A stretch of DNA of 64,000 nt from the NCBI RefSeq assembly GCF_963576545.1, contig NC_083648.1, positions 14,623,304 through 14,687,303 on the forward strand, given 5' to 3'. Below the pieces are notes generated by a model, which worked only from the letters and a program-made list of their open reading frames with translations, searched no databases and was not told the DNA's origin. Source of the DNA: Limanda limanda (Eukaryota > Chordata > Actinopteri > Pleuronectiformes > Pleuronectidae). This document shows, piece after piece, positions 11,201 to 22,395 of the stretch; positions within the stretch are counted from its first letter, which is position 1; every line of letters starts with the position of its first letter. Position numbers and translations under genes: made by a program.

Positions 11201-14200
11201 ATATTCACATACACACACATTCTATTGTTTGTGGAAAACTGCTTTCTGTGGTGATTTTAAATCCCAGGAGATGCTCTGTGACCACATGTGGTGTCCTCTT
11301 CTGTTCTCTCCTCATTGTTTTATCGTTGACCTTCAGAACCCTGGAGTCCGCGATATTTCATTTTCTCTTGTTTCTTCTTTCCAGTGAATGTTTCTTGTTA
11401 TTGTTTCATTCCAGGTTATATTTGGCCCATTTTATAAAGAAAAAAACTACAGTATCTCTTTTGGATAATTTCCCTTCAGAATTCAGTTCCCCCAGCTCCT
11501 CCTCCGGAATTTGTAGCCTGTCATTTCCTCTTTCCCTCTGTAATCTCTGCCTTTTTGAAGTGCAACACTGTTTCTGAAGCAGCATGTGTTGTAAACAAGC
11601 CTCTATAATGTATTGCTGCACGCTCACTACAGTGTACTTTGTGCTGACCTTTGATTAACTGCATTGATCGATTTACTCCTGCTAAGTTTAAACCTGGACA
11701 GTGGGTAAGTGCATAAGCACAAGAACACACACTTCTCTGTGTCCTACGGTCTGTGATGTCCTGTTGAACTGGTCTTGTTTCCATAGAGTAAAATCCAAAA
11801 TAGGTCACCACTTGTTTTCCTCTCCACTGGTAACGGCTGTTCTCATCAATCATAATGTTTCACTCTGTCTCTCTCTCGCTTTGTCTCTTTGTCTCTCTCT
11901 CTCTCTCTCTCTCAGTCCCTCTTTATTTTGCTCTGATCTCCTTCCCCTGAAGTCACTCAGTCTCTTGTGTTTCTACTTCTCCCTTCTCTGTTGTCAGGAT
12001 GTTAAGGAAACTGTTAATCATTCAACTACGGGCAGTGTTTAAACGTGCTCATAAAATTAGCCATGCATTTGCTTGTTGAGTGTCAGTCTGCAGAGAGTCA
12101 TGAAACCCGTCGGCTAAGTGTTTATGCGACGGCCACATACCTCGGTTTGATACAGAGCATGTGCTTCCAACATCGAGCTAATGGGAAATGCTCCTATACT
12201 GATTAACACTTTCATGGTGTATTAGAACCACGTGCAGTGTTTTATCGTAGTGTTGTGTAGAGTGGTGAGGACAAAGGCGTTGAAATCCTAACCTCATTGG
12301 CGGAGCTGAATATCTTTGTAAGCACTTCATTCTCGACTCGTTTACTTTATGTCTGTGCCAACATACTCATCTTATCTCTCTTACATCTCAGTTATGGCAT
12401 CAAATAACCTGCATTTATAATTTGTTATCAGTTTAAGATATCAGCTGATCCCTGTTCCCATAGTGTTATCCTGTGAATTTCCTCTACCAAATGTGGGTAA
12501 GATGCTGTGTTGTTGTCACTGAAAACACATGTAGACACACACAACTAACACAGCTTTGGAACCACAGTCTGAGATGTTGGTCAACAAGTGCATGAAGGTG
12601 TTTTTCCCCTGTATCCCTTTGTCAGTTAAAAAAGGCGGTAGTGCTTTCAGTGAGTTCAGGCGTTGAGTGCAAATATCGTGCCACTTCTGTCTTTTTGTTC
12701 CTCCTTCCTCCCTCCCTCCAACTGTCTCGGTCTTTGTTTCTCTCTCTTTTTCTCCGCCCCCCTCCGCCCCTCTCATCTCTCCTCTACACTTGTTTATGCT
12801 TCACATTCGGTGTAAAAACAGGAACAGCCTGAAGGTGATCTGTTGCATAAGACAAACCTGTTGATGAGCAGTGTTATGATTGAAACCAGCAATGCTGCCC
12901 ATTGACACGTGATCTCCTGTATGTTATTGAGAAAATATGACTTTGCAATAAATCTCTACCTTTCACTGTTAAAAAAATATGATTTTCTACATTTTTCTCT
13001 TCTCTTCCTGCCTCTTGTTCCGACTTCTTTCTCATTTTGACATTCCTGGCGCTCGAGCAGGGTAGTATGCATAACCACGGGGCACTTATTGTTAGCCAAC
13101 AAAATTCTCCAGTTTGCAATGCTTTACATTACATTTTATCACCATTTTATTACCAAATTAAAAAACATTTTCCCCGATTTCAGACATTGCGGCACAGAAA
13201 ATCCATTAGATAGCCCAGCCAACGCGGCAAACTCGAATATGGGCTCAGGTCAGGTATCCACACTCTAAACTGTGAACCATTTTGGAAATAAACAAATTAG
13301 TATGAAAAAGTACACATTCAAAACATGATTTTCTGCTGAGTGACTCATCTCGGACTAGTAGCTGAGAATGATTTATGAACGGCATTTGTGTTAGTGAAAA
13401 ACTCACACAGAGGTTTAACAAGACAGAACGGCGTCTCAGTGTAATGTTGAAGTTCAGGGTATGCAAATACATCAGTGCCTGCAGGTCTGCAAGGCAGTGT
13501 CTAGTGGTGTAAGAGGAACAAGTAATAGAATAATGTTGGTTCTTGAGAAGCAGTACGTCATCTTTCTACTGCACCTGATGGACTGGTTTGTTAATTGCTG
13601 ACGTAGAGACTATTGTATTCATGAACTAGTAAGCTCGAATACGTACATCTTTTGTATATCTTATAACGTGAGTGTGTTTATGTGCGTATAGAGTGTGCAA
13701 CAATTTTTTTATAACAAGTAGACACAACAAATGTTTTAATCTGGCAATAACATTCCTCCCTCTAATAGAAGTATGTTTGTGTCTTCGTCCTCAGGTCTAT
13801 GCCGTGGGAGGCTATGATGGCCAGAGCCGCCTGAGCAGTGTGGAGTGCTACGACTCCTTCTCTAACCGCTGGACAGAGGTGGCACCAATGAAAGAGGGGG
13901 TGAGCTCTCCTGCGGTGGCCAGCTGTGCCGGCAAGCTCTTTGTCATTGGAGGAGGGCCCGATGACGAAACTTGCTCAGACAAGGTGCGAAACAGATGTTT
14001 GCTGCTGCCCCAACCACACACTTGTAGCACATAGTTATAACAGACAAGGTGCTTTTAGTATCAGATAACCTGTATTCAGTTATTATACCTTGCATACAAA
14101 ATGAATGTGAAAAAAACATCAAAGTATACAAATTACAGGGTTGTCTGAACAAAATTTCAACATGTGGGGGGAAGGAATTGAAAAAAAAAATAATTACAGA

Positions 14201-16218
14201 TGTTTGTTTTTTTTTGTTTCTTGTTCGTGTAATTGATTCTGGTCTTTTTTCTTGCCCTCATACAAAATTAGCATGTCTGATCTAACTCACATGATATATA
14301 TCTTTTAAATTAAAAATTATTGGATATATAACTTGTGTTCTTCCTACTGGCACTAAAAAAAAATAATTAAGCCTAGCAGTTCTGGCGAATAATTTTTTTC
14401 TTTGATGAAACAAAGCTTCCTGAGTAGCCAAGATTAGATTGCTGAACTTGTTTTAGCTTGTTATTGGAGACTGGGGAGTGTAGAAAAACAGGAGTGTCAT
14501 CTTTTCCTGTTAAACATCAGTGATTGATAGCCGATGACATAGCTGTACGATAGCTCATGTGATAAAATCCATAGCCTGAAGAACGTTTTTCTGAATTCAT
14601 TATATTCTGGTCATTATCTGCATGCCAATTTTTCTATTTCGCTGTATTTCAAGTTTAAATTCGCATCAGTGACTGACAGAGTCTATTTAATCCGTGAGAT
14701 TACACCAATCTGCTTTGAAACAATTTTTTTAATGGAAAGAAACCGGTAACAGTCATTAAGATCAACATTTTGGAGTTTGGCAATAAAAGGAATTCATAGA
14801 TTAGATAATTTGTCATTGTAAAATCTGCCACTGTATAAATACTGTGTTTAGATAACGCCTGTGATCAGAGCATGACAAACTACTCTGGATTATCCCTATT
14901 GTGTTTTGACTTAACAGCCGTGATTCTGGTTGTAAACAGGAAGAAAGTGGCATTCGGTGACACTCAACTTTGGTACATGAATTTTTTTCTCTCTAGAATA
15001 GCTGATAAGTTGTTATGTGTGCCTCTGCCGACTAGGGACTGCACAGCCACAGGCAGAGAGAGAGTTTGATAAAAATTTGTCTTGTTGCATGGCTGACTGG
15101 ACGTGGCCTTAAGACAATAGAGTTCATGGTGGCTCCACTCCCTTTGAGCCTCTTATCTCTGAAGTTTCCTTACATGGCCAACCAATAACATTGATTCCAA
15201 AGATTGTTTACTGTTGAAGAGAGAGTCTAAGCATGTGTTGTTCACAGCTGTAGTCAGACAAAACCGTTCGAAAAAGCGGCTATTTGAAAGACAAGTGGTA
15301 TGAAATGTTCAGGTTTTTTACAGTAGCCCAGCATGGACAAACTAAAAGCCTTTTTGAGTTTTTATGTCAACTGAAGGCTATGACAGGTTCTTTCTCATGT
15401 TTGGAAGGGCAGGCTGAGGTGAGCTCTAACCAGCTGCAACATGCAACCTCTCCACTAGATGTCACTACATTCTACACACTGAACCTTTAATAACTCATTG
15501 TACGGCAAAATAAGCATTAAGTTATTTTCATTTCTTTAATGCGTCTTTGCTGTGTACATCCCTTTATTGGGTCCAATTATCCACTTGCATGGCTTCTCAT
15601 ATCACTGCTTCACAGATCTTCTAGATGAAGGAACTTCACCCTCATATTAACCTCTCCAAGATTGATATGAGTATTTATTAACATTATATGTCACTGTATG
15701 TCACAGGTTCAGTGCTATGATCCAGAGGAAAATTCTTGGTTACTACGGGCTAACATCCCCATCGCCAAGCGCTGTATCACGGCAGTGTCCCTCAACAACC
15801 TGATCTATGTTTCCGGTGGTCTTACCAAGTCCATATTCTGCTATGACCCCGCAGAGGACTACTGGATGCATGTGGTTCAAACCTTTAACAAACAGGTAAT
15901 ACATTAGATGGAAATACAGTGCACCTAATAAACAAACTGTTAGACCATGCTTGCAAGAATCCAGGGATTTGAACACTGCCAGCCTACAACCTTTAATTTC
16001 TGTCTCTTTCCCTGCAGGAGAGCTGCGGCATGTCAGTGTGCAATGGGAAGATCTTCATCCTTGGTGGCAGAGGGGAAAGTGGTGAAGCTACAGACACCAT
16101 CTTGTGTTACGACCCATCGTCGGGCATCATCACAGGAGTGGCGGCCATGCCACGGCCAATCTCTTACCATGGCTGTGTCACCATCCACCGCTTCAATGAC
16201 AAGTATCATAAGAAATGA
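442..16218 (+). CDS. klhl24: Kelch-like protein 24, CUL3 ubiquitin-ligase adaptor (7 coding exons)
   Basis: Exons: 442-516, 604-1448, 2983-3167, 8745-8863, 13795-13983, 15707-15895, 16018-16218. All introns are GT-AG and phases join without a break, giving 600 aa, the same length as human KLHL24. The BTB domain (about residues 60-165, containing FTDVVISVQGREFPCHRAVL) binds CUL3, the BACK domain follows to about 270, and Kelch repeats with GG and Y/W signatures run from about 310 to 570 and bind substrate. The family protein directs ubiquitination of keratin 14 and controls its own level. The start at 442 is chosen because the first exon (MVLILGRR...) matches the human N terminus residue for residue in length; its exon seems to begin at 398. 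Intron 1 is only 87 bp. Human Met29 is replaced by Val. Orthology is very likely; exon ends are read by eye. Confidence 0.96.
1672..1703. repeat. (GA)n microsatellite
   Basis: An almost uninterrupted GA run in klhl24 intron 2. Confidence 0.9.
1832..1877. repeat. Perfect 16-bp inverted repeat, 14-nt loop
   Basis: The arm AGTTGAGTCTTGTTAT (1832-1847) is followed after 14 nt by its exact reverse complement (1862-1877). A transcript of either strand could fold into a hairpin. It is short for a microRNA precursor, and pairing does not clearly extend beyond the arms. Confidence 0.85.
4647..6702. mobile_element. Tol2-like hAT element with 8-bp target duplication, no transposase seen
   Basis: The element spans 4655-6694 (2040 bp) and is flanked on both sides by the same 8 bp, gtaacgac (4647-4654 and 6695-6702), as expected for hAT insertion. 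The ends are CAGAGGTGTAAA... and ...TTTACACCTCTG, and the subterminal DNA is full of short ACTCAAGTAAAAGTA-type repeats, which is the Tol2/Ac-group style. The interior is CpG-rich at about 4840-5780, with many GCTAGC and ACGTC words, and AT-rich at about 5850-6280. No hAT transposase can be seen, so it is non-autonomous or has replaced its interior. Confidence 0.9.
7311..7328. repeat. Poly-C homopolymer
   Basis: A C run of roughly 18-20 bases; its exact length is likely to vary between reads and assemblies. Confidence 0.85.
10397..10435. repeat. Perfect 17-bp inverted repeat, 5-nt loop
   Basis: AAATAGTGCTGCATTTT (10397-10413), the loop ctcag, then AAAATGCAGCACTATTT (10419-10435). The match is exact and stops abruptly at both outer edges. 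It could be a stable RNA hairpin or cruciform, or a MITE remnant. Confidence 0.9.
11867..11915. repeat. (CT)n-rich microsatellite
   Basis: An imperfect TCTC run (ctctctcgctttgtctctttg...) in klhl24 intron 4. Confidence 0.8.
13984..15706. other. klhl24 intron 5
   Basis: This is mostly AT-rich sequence with no visible feature. About 15280-15490 is a repeat fragment, listed separately. Confidence 0.5.
15280..15490. repeat. Spiny-rayed-fish interspersed repeat (MITE-like), one end
   Basis: The phrases 'acagtagcccagcatggaca', 'ctagatgtcactacattcta' and the terminal 'cacactgaacctttaa' match from memory a very common interspersed repeat of percomorph genomes. Only the right-hand terminus is clear; the left end cannot be placed. 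Confidence 0.5.
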
Positions 16219-17232
16219 GCATGAATAAAAACACAGACACACTCATGTTTTTCATGCTTACCCCATGTACAGCATCCTACTTTCTTTTTTTTTTTATAAC
16301 AGGCACATTTTATCACACCTTTCAGCTAATGTTATTTTTCACAGCATCATGTAGCAGTTGTCGATGTGGTGCAGTGAATCTTTCATTGCTGTGCACCAGA
16401 TAATAATAGCCCTTCTGTGAAAATGCTTAGAGGGTGGTAATGTTAATGACGTGCCTGGAACTTGAGATAAAGTGGAGTTAGATCAAAGTGGCAGATTTGT
16501 CTCGCATTAGTAGTAACTGCACAATATTGTTAATCTGATTGCAGAAATCCAGGAAAAACATGAGAACTTGCTAAATTAAAAAAAAAAAAAATAGAGATCA
16601 TGATAGTATAAATAAAAATTGAACCTTGGAGATTCGTTCTTAACTTTTGGAACACAGCTTAGTAGTAAGATAAGATTTCATAAACTTAAGGTTCACATAC
16701 TACCCATAGCCCATCATGTGACCTAAATGCAATGCACAAGTCTATTGTTTACATCTGACCCCCCGATTTGCTGAAGAATCCCTTTGCATATGGTTTAAAA
16801 CTTAAGCTTATGAATGTTCAGAATGTTTTTTCACAATATTTGTAAACATTCTTCAAAATATTATTATGGTAAGTGTGGAGGATGTAGATCTTATGTTTCA
16901 TACAGGAAACGTTATGCCAATATAACCACAAGAGCTCAAACTAACAACATTATGGTCAAATTTTTTAGTGTGATACTCGTTATGAGCAGGTAATCAGATT
17001 AACAGTGACCTTCACAACAATGTGCTTTTATTACTGTGCAAAGTAACCTTACGTTTAGATCTGGGTACCTGATGAGCTAAAGCAATCACAGATAGTGCTA
17101 ATGAACAAAAACAGTGCCTTGTAGTGACAGTTAAAAAAACTCCATACAACCCAGAGAGTCATCTTCCTGCAGAATCAAAAATGATGACAGAAAGATGGAG
17201 TCAGGTCAAACATCTGACCTTGTGACCACTGC

Positions 17233-17335
17233 ACTCATTACATTACATTTCATTTAGCTGACGCTTTTATCCAAAGCGACTTACAATAAGTGCATTCAAC
17301 CCTGAGGGTACAAACCAAGAACACTCAATGCAGAT
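17233..17335. repeat. Common teleost interspersed repeat (LINE/SINE tail-like)
   Basis: The segment containing 'gctgacgcttttatccaaag' and 'gcgacttacaataagtgcat' is a phrase I recognise as scattered widely in fish genomes. I cannot assign the family with certainty. Confidence 0.5.
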
Positions 17336-17949
17336 GTGTGCACTCATTACAGTACATCACAGCACTGGGAAAGATTAACACAAAAAAACGTAGTGTCCGC
17401 AATTTGTATCTCTTTTCCGTGATACTAAAAATGACGTGTTGAAAATTGCGTGAGCAGTCAGCCAGCTGCTCGCCAGCAGTAACACTCGTCATAAATACAA
17501 TTTGCTTTTACCCAGGCTTAAGAGAAGAGATAAAGAGCGGAGGCTGTACCATCAAATTGGAACACAGCCATTGTTAGCACTGCCCACTTGTTTCCTTTTG
17601 TCTCTCACATCCCTGCGCTTATCGCCTAGTTTCATATCCTGTGTGTGTTTCCCATTGCCCTGCTCCAGCTGTGTCACCATCTCACATCGATATCTACTTT
17701 TTTAACTTTATTTTTTATCATTATTCTTATTACACTCATTCTTGACATTTTTCCTTATTTTTTAAGTTATACATTACTTTGAGTTTTTTATAATTGGATG
17801 TTTGTTGTATTATTTGTAACTTTAGTGTGTCTATCAACGTTCGTTGATTGGTGCACTGGGCTTGTGTGTGGTTTGGTAGATGTGAGAAGCCTTTGTAGAT
17901 CAAACTCAAAGACTGTTTAGAATAAGTGGCGTGTTTGTTACATAGGCTG

Positions 17950-18092
17950 AATGTAAAGATGGACGACATGACGGCTCCCCAAAAGTGAACAGGACAGACC
18001 CAGGCTCTGGCTCAGCGTTTGTATCAAAAATTAACTTCTTGTCTGGAAAGAGGGAGGAAGTGTCTTCCATCTTTATATACAGTCTATGATTT
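17950..18092. repeat. MITE-like repeat ending in ...ctttatatacagtctatg
   Basis: It begins near 'aaagatggacgacatgac' followed by 'ggctccccaaaagtgaa', and ends 'ccatctttatatacagtct'. These are terminal motifs of a repeat family common in percomorph fish. The start and end contain inverted copies of a gatgg/ccatc core. A second relative lies at about 59985-60361. Confidence 0.55.
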
Positions 18093-19600
18093 GTCATGCA
18101 TGTACGTATATATGTATGCGTGTGACTTTTATGACTCAGTCTGGATGTGTTGGACGTTTGTCAAGGAGTTCCAGTGAACTCTGATGCTGGCACCTCTCAC
18201 CTGTACACATACATTTAATGATGTAACTCGGGGTAACCATAGAGACCTCCAGGTGTGTGTGTGTTGAAATGTGTTTACTGGTCAGCAAAGGTGGGGTGTG
18301 TAGCAGTGCTATACCTCACGGGGGGGAATTCGGAGTTCTGAATGAGAAGGATTGTCAATGGAGTGGCTTACGGTCAGTAAAAGTCACCTTTTACAACCTT
18401 TGGTGTTGATAGAGTAAAAATATTGCTGTGAACATTACTTTATTTTAAATTTTGTTTGGTTTCGTTGTTTAACCTGTATTTAAATGTGTATCTTTCTTGG
18501 TTACGTATTGTGTTTTTTTCTGAAACTAAGAGCCCCAATCGTGCACTTTGACAGAATCCTGTTAAATGTAGAATTAAATGATGATGATTTCCTTTTCTTT
18601 TCTTACTGTATCAGTAAATGTTCTTTGCCTTCATGTGACGTAAGACTCAGGGCCTGTCAGCTCCTCCTGTTGGCCGCAACCTGTCATAGCTCAACACATA
18701 ACAAAACAACTAAGTTAGCTGCAGGCGAACAATGCCATTATTGAGTGATAGAGTTTAAACTTTACTTTAGGGGATCTGCTTCCGTCTGTCAGTCACAGTG
18801 ACAGAATACATGGGGTGGGGGATTTTAGCTTAAATCTTCCGGTAATGCATTTTTTTTTGAGAAGGAGGAGTTCTGTGTCAGGTCATCAACTTGAGTTCAA
18901 ACTGAAACTTCCCCAGGTCCTCAGACACTCCTCCGCAGAGTGACATCCTGAGGGTTACACAGGAGGCCAACAAGAGGAGGCTGAGGGGTGAGGGGGTTGT
19001 AACGCAAAAGAGATGGAGTTCAAAAACAGTGAGAGAGAGAGAGAGAGTTTGAGTGTGTGTGCGTCTGTGATTTCACTGAGTATTTGATGCAGAACATGAC
19101 ACTGTTCTGTAATCTGGATTTCATTTTTCACTGTAGAGACTTTCATGAATTGTTTATGCTTTTTGATAAGATTTCGTTAATGTTTATAGATTTTCTGTGG
19201 TGAATTCTGGGTCTGTGTGTTGCTGAGGTATTTTTCACTCCCACGTGCTAAAGGCATGCCTTAAATTAAACAGAGCAGAGTGTTAAAAGTGAAAGATGGA
19301 TTTTAGTAAGGATGCAGATTTAAGCCAAAGTGTATTTGATTCAATCCCAACAGGGCCTTTTTTGAAAAAAGTGTGCCCACGCAAGTTGGTGGCTTTAAAC
19401 TGTTTAATTGCATAATGATGCCCTATGTGCCTTATAATTAAAAAAAACTAAACCGTTGGGAATTCAATTGGATCATTTTGGTATAAACTTTTACCATCAC
19501 CTCTTCCTCAGATGCTTTTTGTCTAACTGTGGGAAAGCTTTGATTTTAATATCCTGCAGTGTGTTGAAATGTAATGTTTGAGTTGTGTAAGAGAACCATA

Positions 19601-19606
19601 AATAAA
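19601..19606 (+). terminator. Candidate poly(A) signal of klhl24
   Basis: AATAAA within 'cataaataaagtttttctgt', followed by a T- and GT-rich stretch. Chosen as the most typical signal between the klhl24 stop and the yeats2 promoter. Confidence 0.5.
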
Positions 19607-19656
19607 GTTTTTCTGTCTTTACCAAAATTTGTGTCCGGTCTCATTTGTAAATGATA

Positions 19657-19679
19657 AATATATATATATATATATATAT
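19657..19679. repeat. (TA)n microsatellite
   Basis: A TATATA run just past the klhl24 poly(A) signal. Confidence 0.85.
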
Positions 19680-20654
19680 GGTGAGCAGAATGTAGAGGCC
19701 AAAATGTTTTAAATTACCTCCGCCAATGTAGTTATGTTTTCACCCCTGTCCACTTGGTTAGTTTGTTTGTTAGCACACTAAAACAAGAGAATGGAATGCC
19801 ATTTTGGCTCTTCAACATTGTCAGATAGGGCGTTTTACAGTATAAGTGAAAAAGATCTGACAGGGGGGATTTATATCTTTGAACATTGGAAATGTGGTGC
19901 AGCTTGATTGATTTTGCTCAGTTATGGAAAGACCTTTGAGCATTTATTGGATATCCTTGATTTCGCACAAAAGTTTTCTTGACTAATTCGGCATTTTACT
20001 GCACTAATAAGACAAAAAAAACGTTCAAGTGACACTATTTTCTGGCACTACTGTGACTAGTAGGCATTTCAGATGTCACTACTGCTTCGACCATACTAGT
20101 AGAACTGGTGGGACTAAAATACTCACTAGAGGTGAACTAGTGGAAGTTCAAAAATGCTCACTAGTCACACCAGCAGACTTTTTATTGAAAACCACAAATG
20201 TGAACCACAATATGAGGTCTCAATAAACAATATGGCTCCATATGGCTGTTGAATCAAGTAATTAATAACTTTAATGAACCGTTGTGTTGAACAGAAAGTG
20301 ACACATACTGTATTACAACTGAGGATGATGCAACTCCTGCTGCAATTAGCATTCATGAGGCCTTTTTGTTGTGTCTGATGTTCTGATTTGTATACTTCAT
20401 TTTATGGTTTCTATCAAAACCACAAACATTCTTCTTACATTCTTGAGGACACAATGTGTCTGCGGCAAAACTCAACAATGCAGAAAGAATTTCTAGTTCT
20501 CAGACAAGACAGCATTGTATGTAGATCACGTGAGTGCGTCCATTAATCTTGATCAGACGTTTTGGCACTCACAGTGTAGTGTCACTTCACACCCACACAC
20601 ATCCTGGTTAGAGACACAAGCAGACATAAATTAATAAGAATAAAAGATCTAGTT

Positions 20655-20905
20655 CTGAATGGACTGTATTTATTAAGCGCTTTTCTGGTGTCATCAATCA
20701 ACTCAAAGTGCTTTACAGTACAAGTTACATTCACCCATTCACACACACATTCCTAATGCACGTCTATACTTTTTCTATCACACACTTGACAGCAGTCATA
20801 AGGGGCAATTTGTGGGTTCATTGTCTTACCCAAGGACACTTCAGGTTGCAGACTGCGGCAGCCAGGGAATTGAGCCACCAACCCTATGGTCTTGTTTCAC
20901 CACAG
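20655..20905. repeat. LINE 3'-end-like teleost repeat
   Basis: The landmarks 'tgtatttattaagcgctttt', 'ctcaaagtgctttacagtac', 'ttacattcacccattcacac' and 'gtcttacccaaggacacttc' occur in the same order as in a frequent fish repeat that I associate with L2-type LINE ends. It is diverged and non-coding. Confidence 0.55.
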
Positions 20906-21829
20906 TCGTGCTGGTCTTAATAAAGATGACATATTTAGCAGAATTAGCAGGCAGAGTTTCTTTAGAATAGCTTATTACTGTGACTGGGGTCAATATAAAA
21001 AGTTAAGCCATGTGCATGCCCTTATTTTAACCTATTTACACCAGAAGTGCTGCTTTATCAAAACACATCTGAGTTCAAAAAGAGGTGGGTCTTTTTCTAG
21101 GAGGTTGTGAGTTGTATCTTTCTAGTTCATGGCATATAACCAAATTTAAAACTAGGAACAAGATGTCCAGCCAGGAAAAAAATCTATTGATAGGTACTGG
21201 ATCAACTAAACATAACTAAACATTTGGTTTCTGGCACCAAGTGTCTCCCTCTGACTTCAGAGGCTCTAATTAAATATCTTATCAGCGTATCTACATCTTT
21301 GTTTCACATTTATAATGGGCTTACGGTGGCCTCAAAAGTGTTTTGTGGACTCGAGCACTTTCACCCACCCCTCCGTCAGCATAGTAGATCATGATTGAAT
21401 TTTCTTTTTTGGGTGAACTTTCCCTTTAACTCTCTTAACTGTGAAATATTTATTTTGTCTGTGCAATAGAGTGGCTCCTGTACAATACATTCACTGTACA
21501 TATGTTTTTACACTGTTTAAACGAGTTTTTATTCCATTCATATTTTTCTATATTATTTTCTTTACACTTAAGTATTATTATCCTTACACTTAAGTCAGTC
21601 ACAAGTGTAATGGCAATTCCTTTCCTTCCAGTATTGCATGTTACTAATTCTTACTTACTGATGCCTATTTTTGACTCTTTCTGCTGTTATATTGCAAATT
21701 TCCCCATCGTGGGACTAATAAAGGATTATTTTATCTCATTTTATCTTACCTTATCTTACCACAGGCTTTGCAGAACAGCGACCCCTGGTGGCCGGTTGTC
21801 TGAACTGCACCGTTAGCTCTCCACTACTT

Positions 21830-21975
21830 AGCCTACCTGTGCACCTCGACACTTTAGCCATTAAGCAAACACGAGTGTGTGAGGTGACGGCGGCTCCACG
21901 CACAGGGACATGCTCTCACTGAATTAAAACACACGCCTCGGGGAGAAGCGTGGCTCCAGTGCACAGGACAGCCCC
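21830..21975 (+). promoter_or_regulatory. yeats2: Probable yeats2 promoter and noncoding exon 1
   Basis: Local sequence becomes CpG-rich from about 21830 to 22160. A consensus donor GTAAGT begins at 21976 and the next acceptor (cacag) is at 22385-22389, just before the ATG exon. Exon 1 therefore likely ends at 21975; its transcription start is not visible. No TATA box was seen, in keeping with a housekeeping promoter. Confidence 0.5.
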
Positions 21976-22395
21976 GTAAGTCTGCGTCTCACACGGATTC
22001 ACACGGGCTCTACGAGCGGGTGCTAACGCTAGCTTACCGTTAGCACAACACGGCTAGCGGCTAGCTGTACTGAGTGTCGCCGGCTGCAGGCACGACTAGC
22101 ACGGCTCTCACCGGGAGATACAGCGCGGTAGCGAAACAGTTCACATGCTCAGTTAGCTTAGCTTAGCCCGGGCTTGTTGTTTCTCTAACAGTAATGGGAG
22201 AGTGGTCATATACATGCTATATTTTATGTGGTCTGCTAACTCATATTAGCACAACTGGCTAGCTGGTCAGCGCTAACCTGACAGCTTCCAATGCTAGCCA
22301 GCTAACTCTATGCTAAGTGGACTGATAACTGGCCCTAGGGAGCAGTGGTTTAAAAGGCTGAGCTTTGCCGTTTCACGTTCGTTTCACAGGCAGCC

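Larger units (their letters stand above)
8864..13794. other. klhl24 intron 4 (4.9 kb)
   Basis: It contains a perfect 17-bp hairpin at 10397-10435, a (CT)n-rich tract at about 11867-11915 and pyrimidine-rich DNA at about 12690-12785. Several open frames are pyrimidine-strand artefacts. No transposon ends or RNA genes were recognised in the remainder. Confidence 0.5.
16219..19606 (+). other. klhl24: Probable klhl24 3' UTR (about 3.4 kb)
   Basis: No further coding exon is seen after the stop at 16216-16218. The best poly(A) signal is AATAAA at 19601-19606, followed by a T- and GT-rich stretch. Human KLHL24 also has a long 3' UTR. The region includes a fish repeat around 17233-17335 (cttttatccaaagcgactta) and a MITE-like piece at 17950-18092. 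An AATAAA just after the stop (16224-16229) would give an implausibly short UTR. Confidence 0.45.
19607..21829. other. klhl24-yeats2 spacer, mostly old repeats
   Basis: The spacer contains a (TA)n tract at 19657-19679, a cluster of four ACTAGT words at 20056-20165, and a LINE-end-like repeat at 20655-20905. There is a MITE-like terminus (gggtgaactttccctttaa) at about 21412-21430, and another repeat tail (aatttccccatcgtgggact) ending in a TTATC-type run at about 21690-21762. No gene is seen. Confidence 0.55.

Noticed and set aside
16224..16229. AATAAA poly(A) signal right after the klhl24 stop
   Set aside because: It would give a 3' UTR of only a few tens of bases; the signal at 19601 fits the gene family better.
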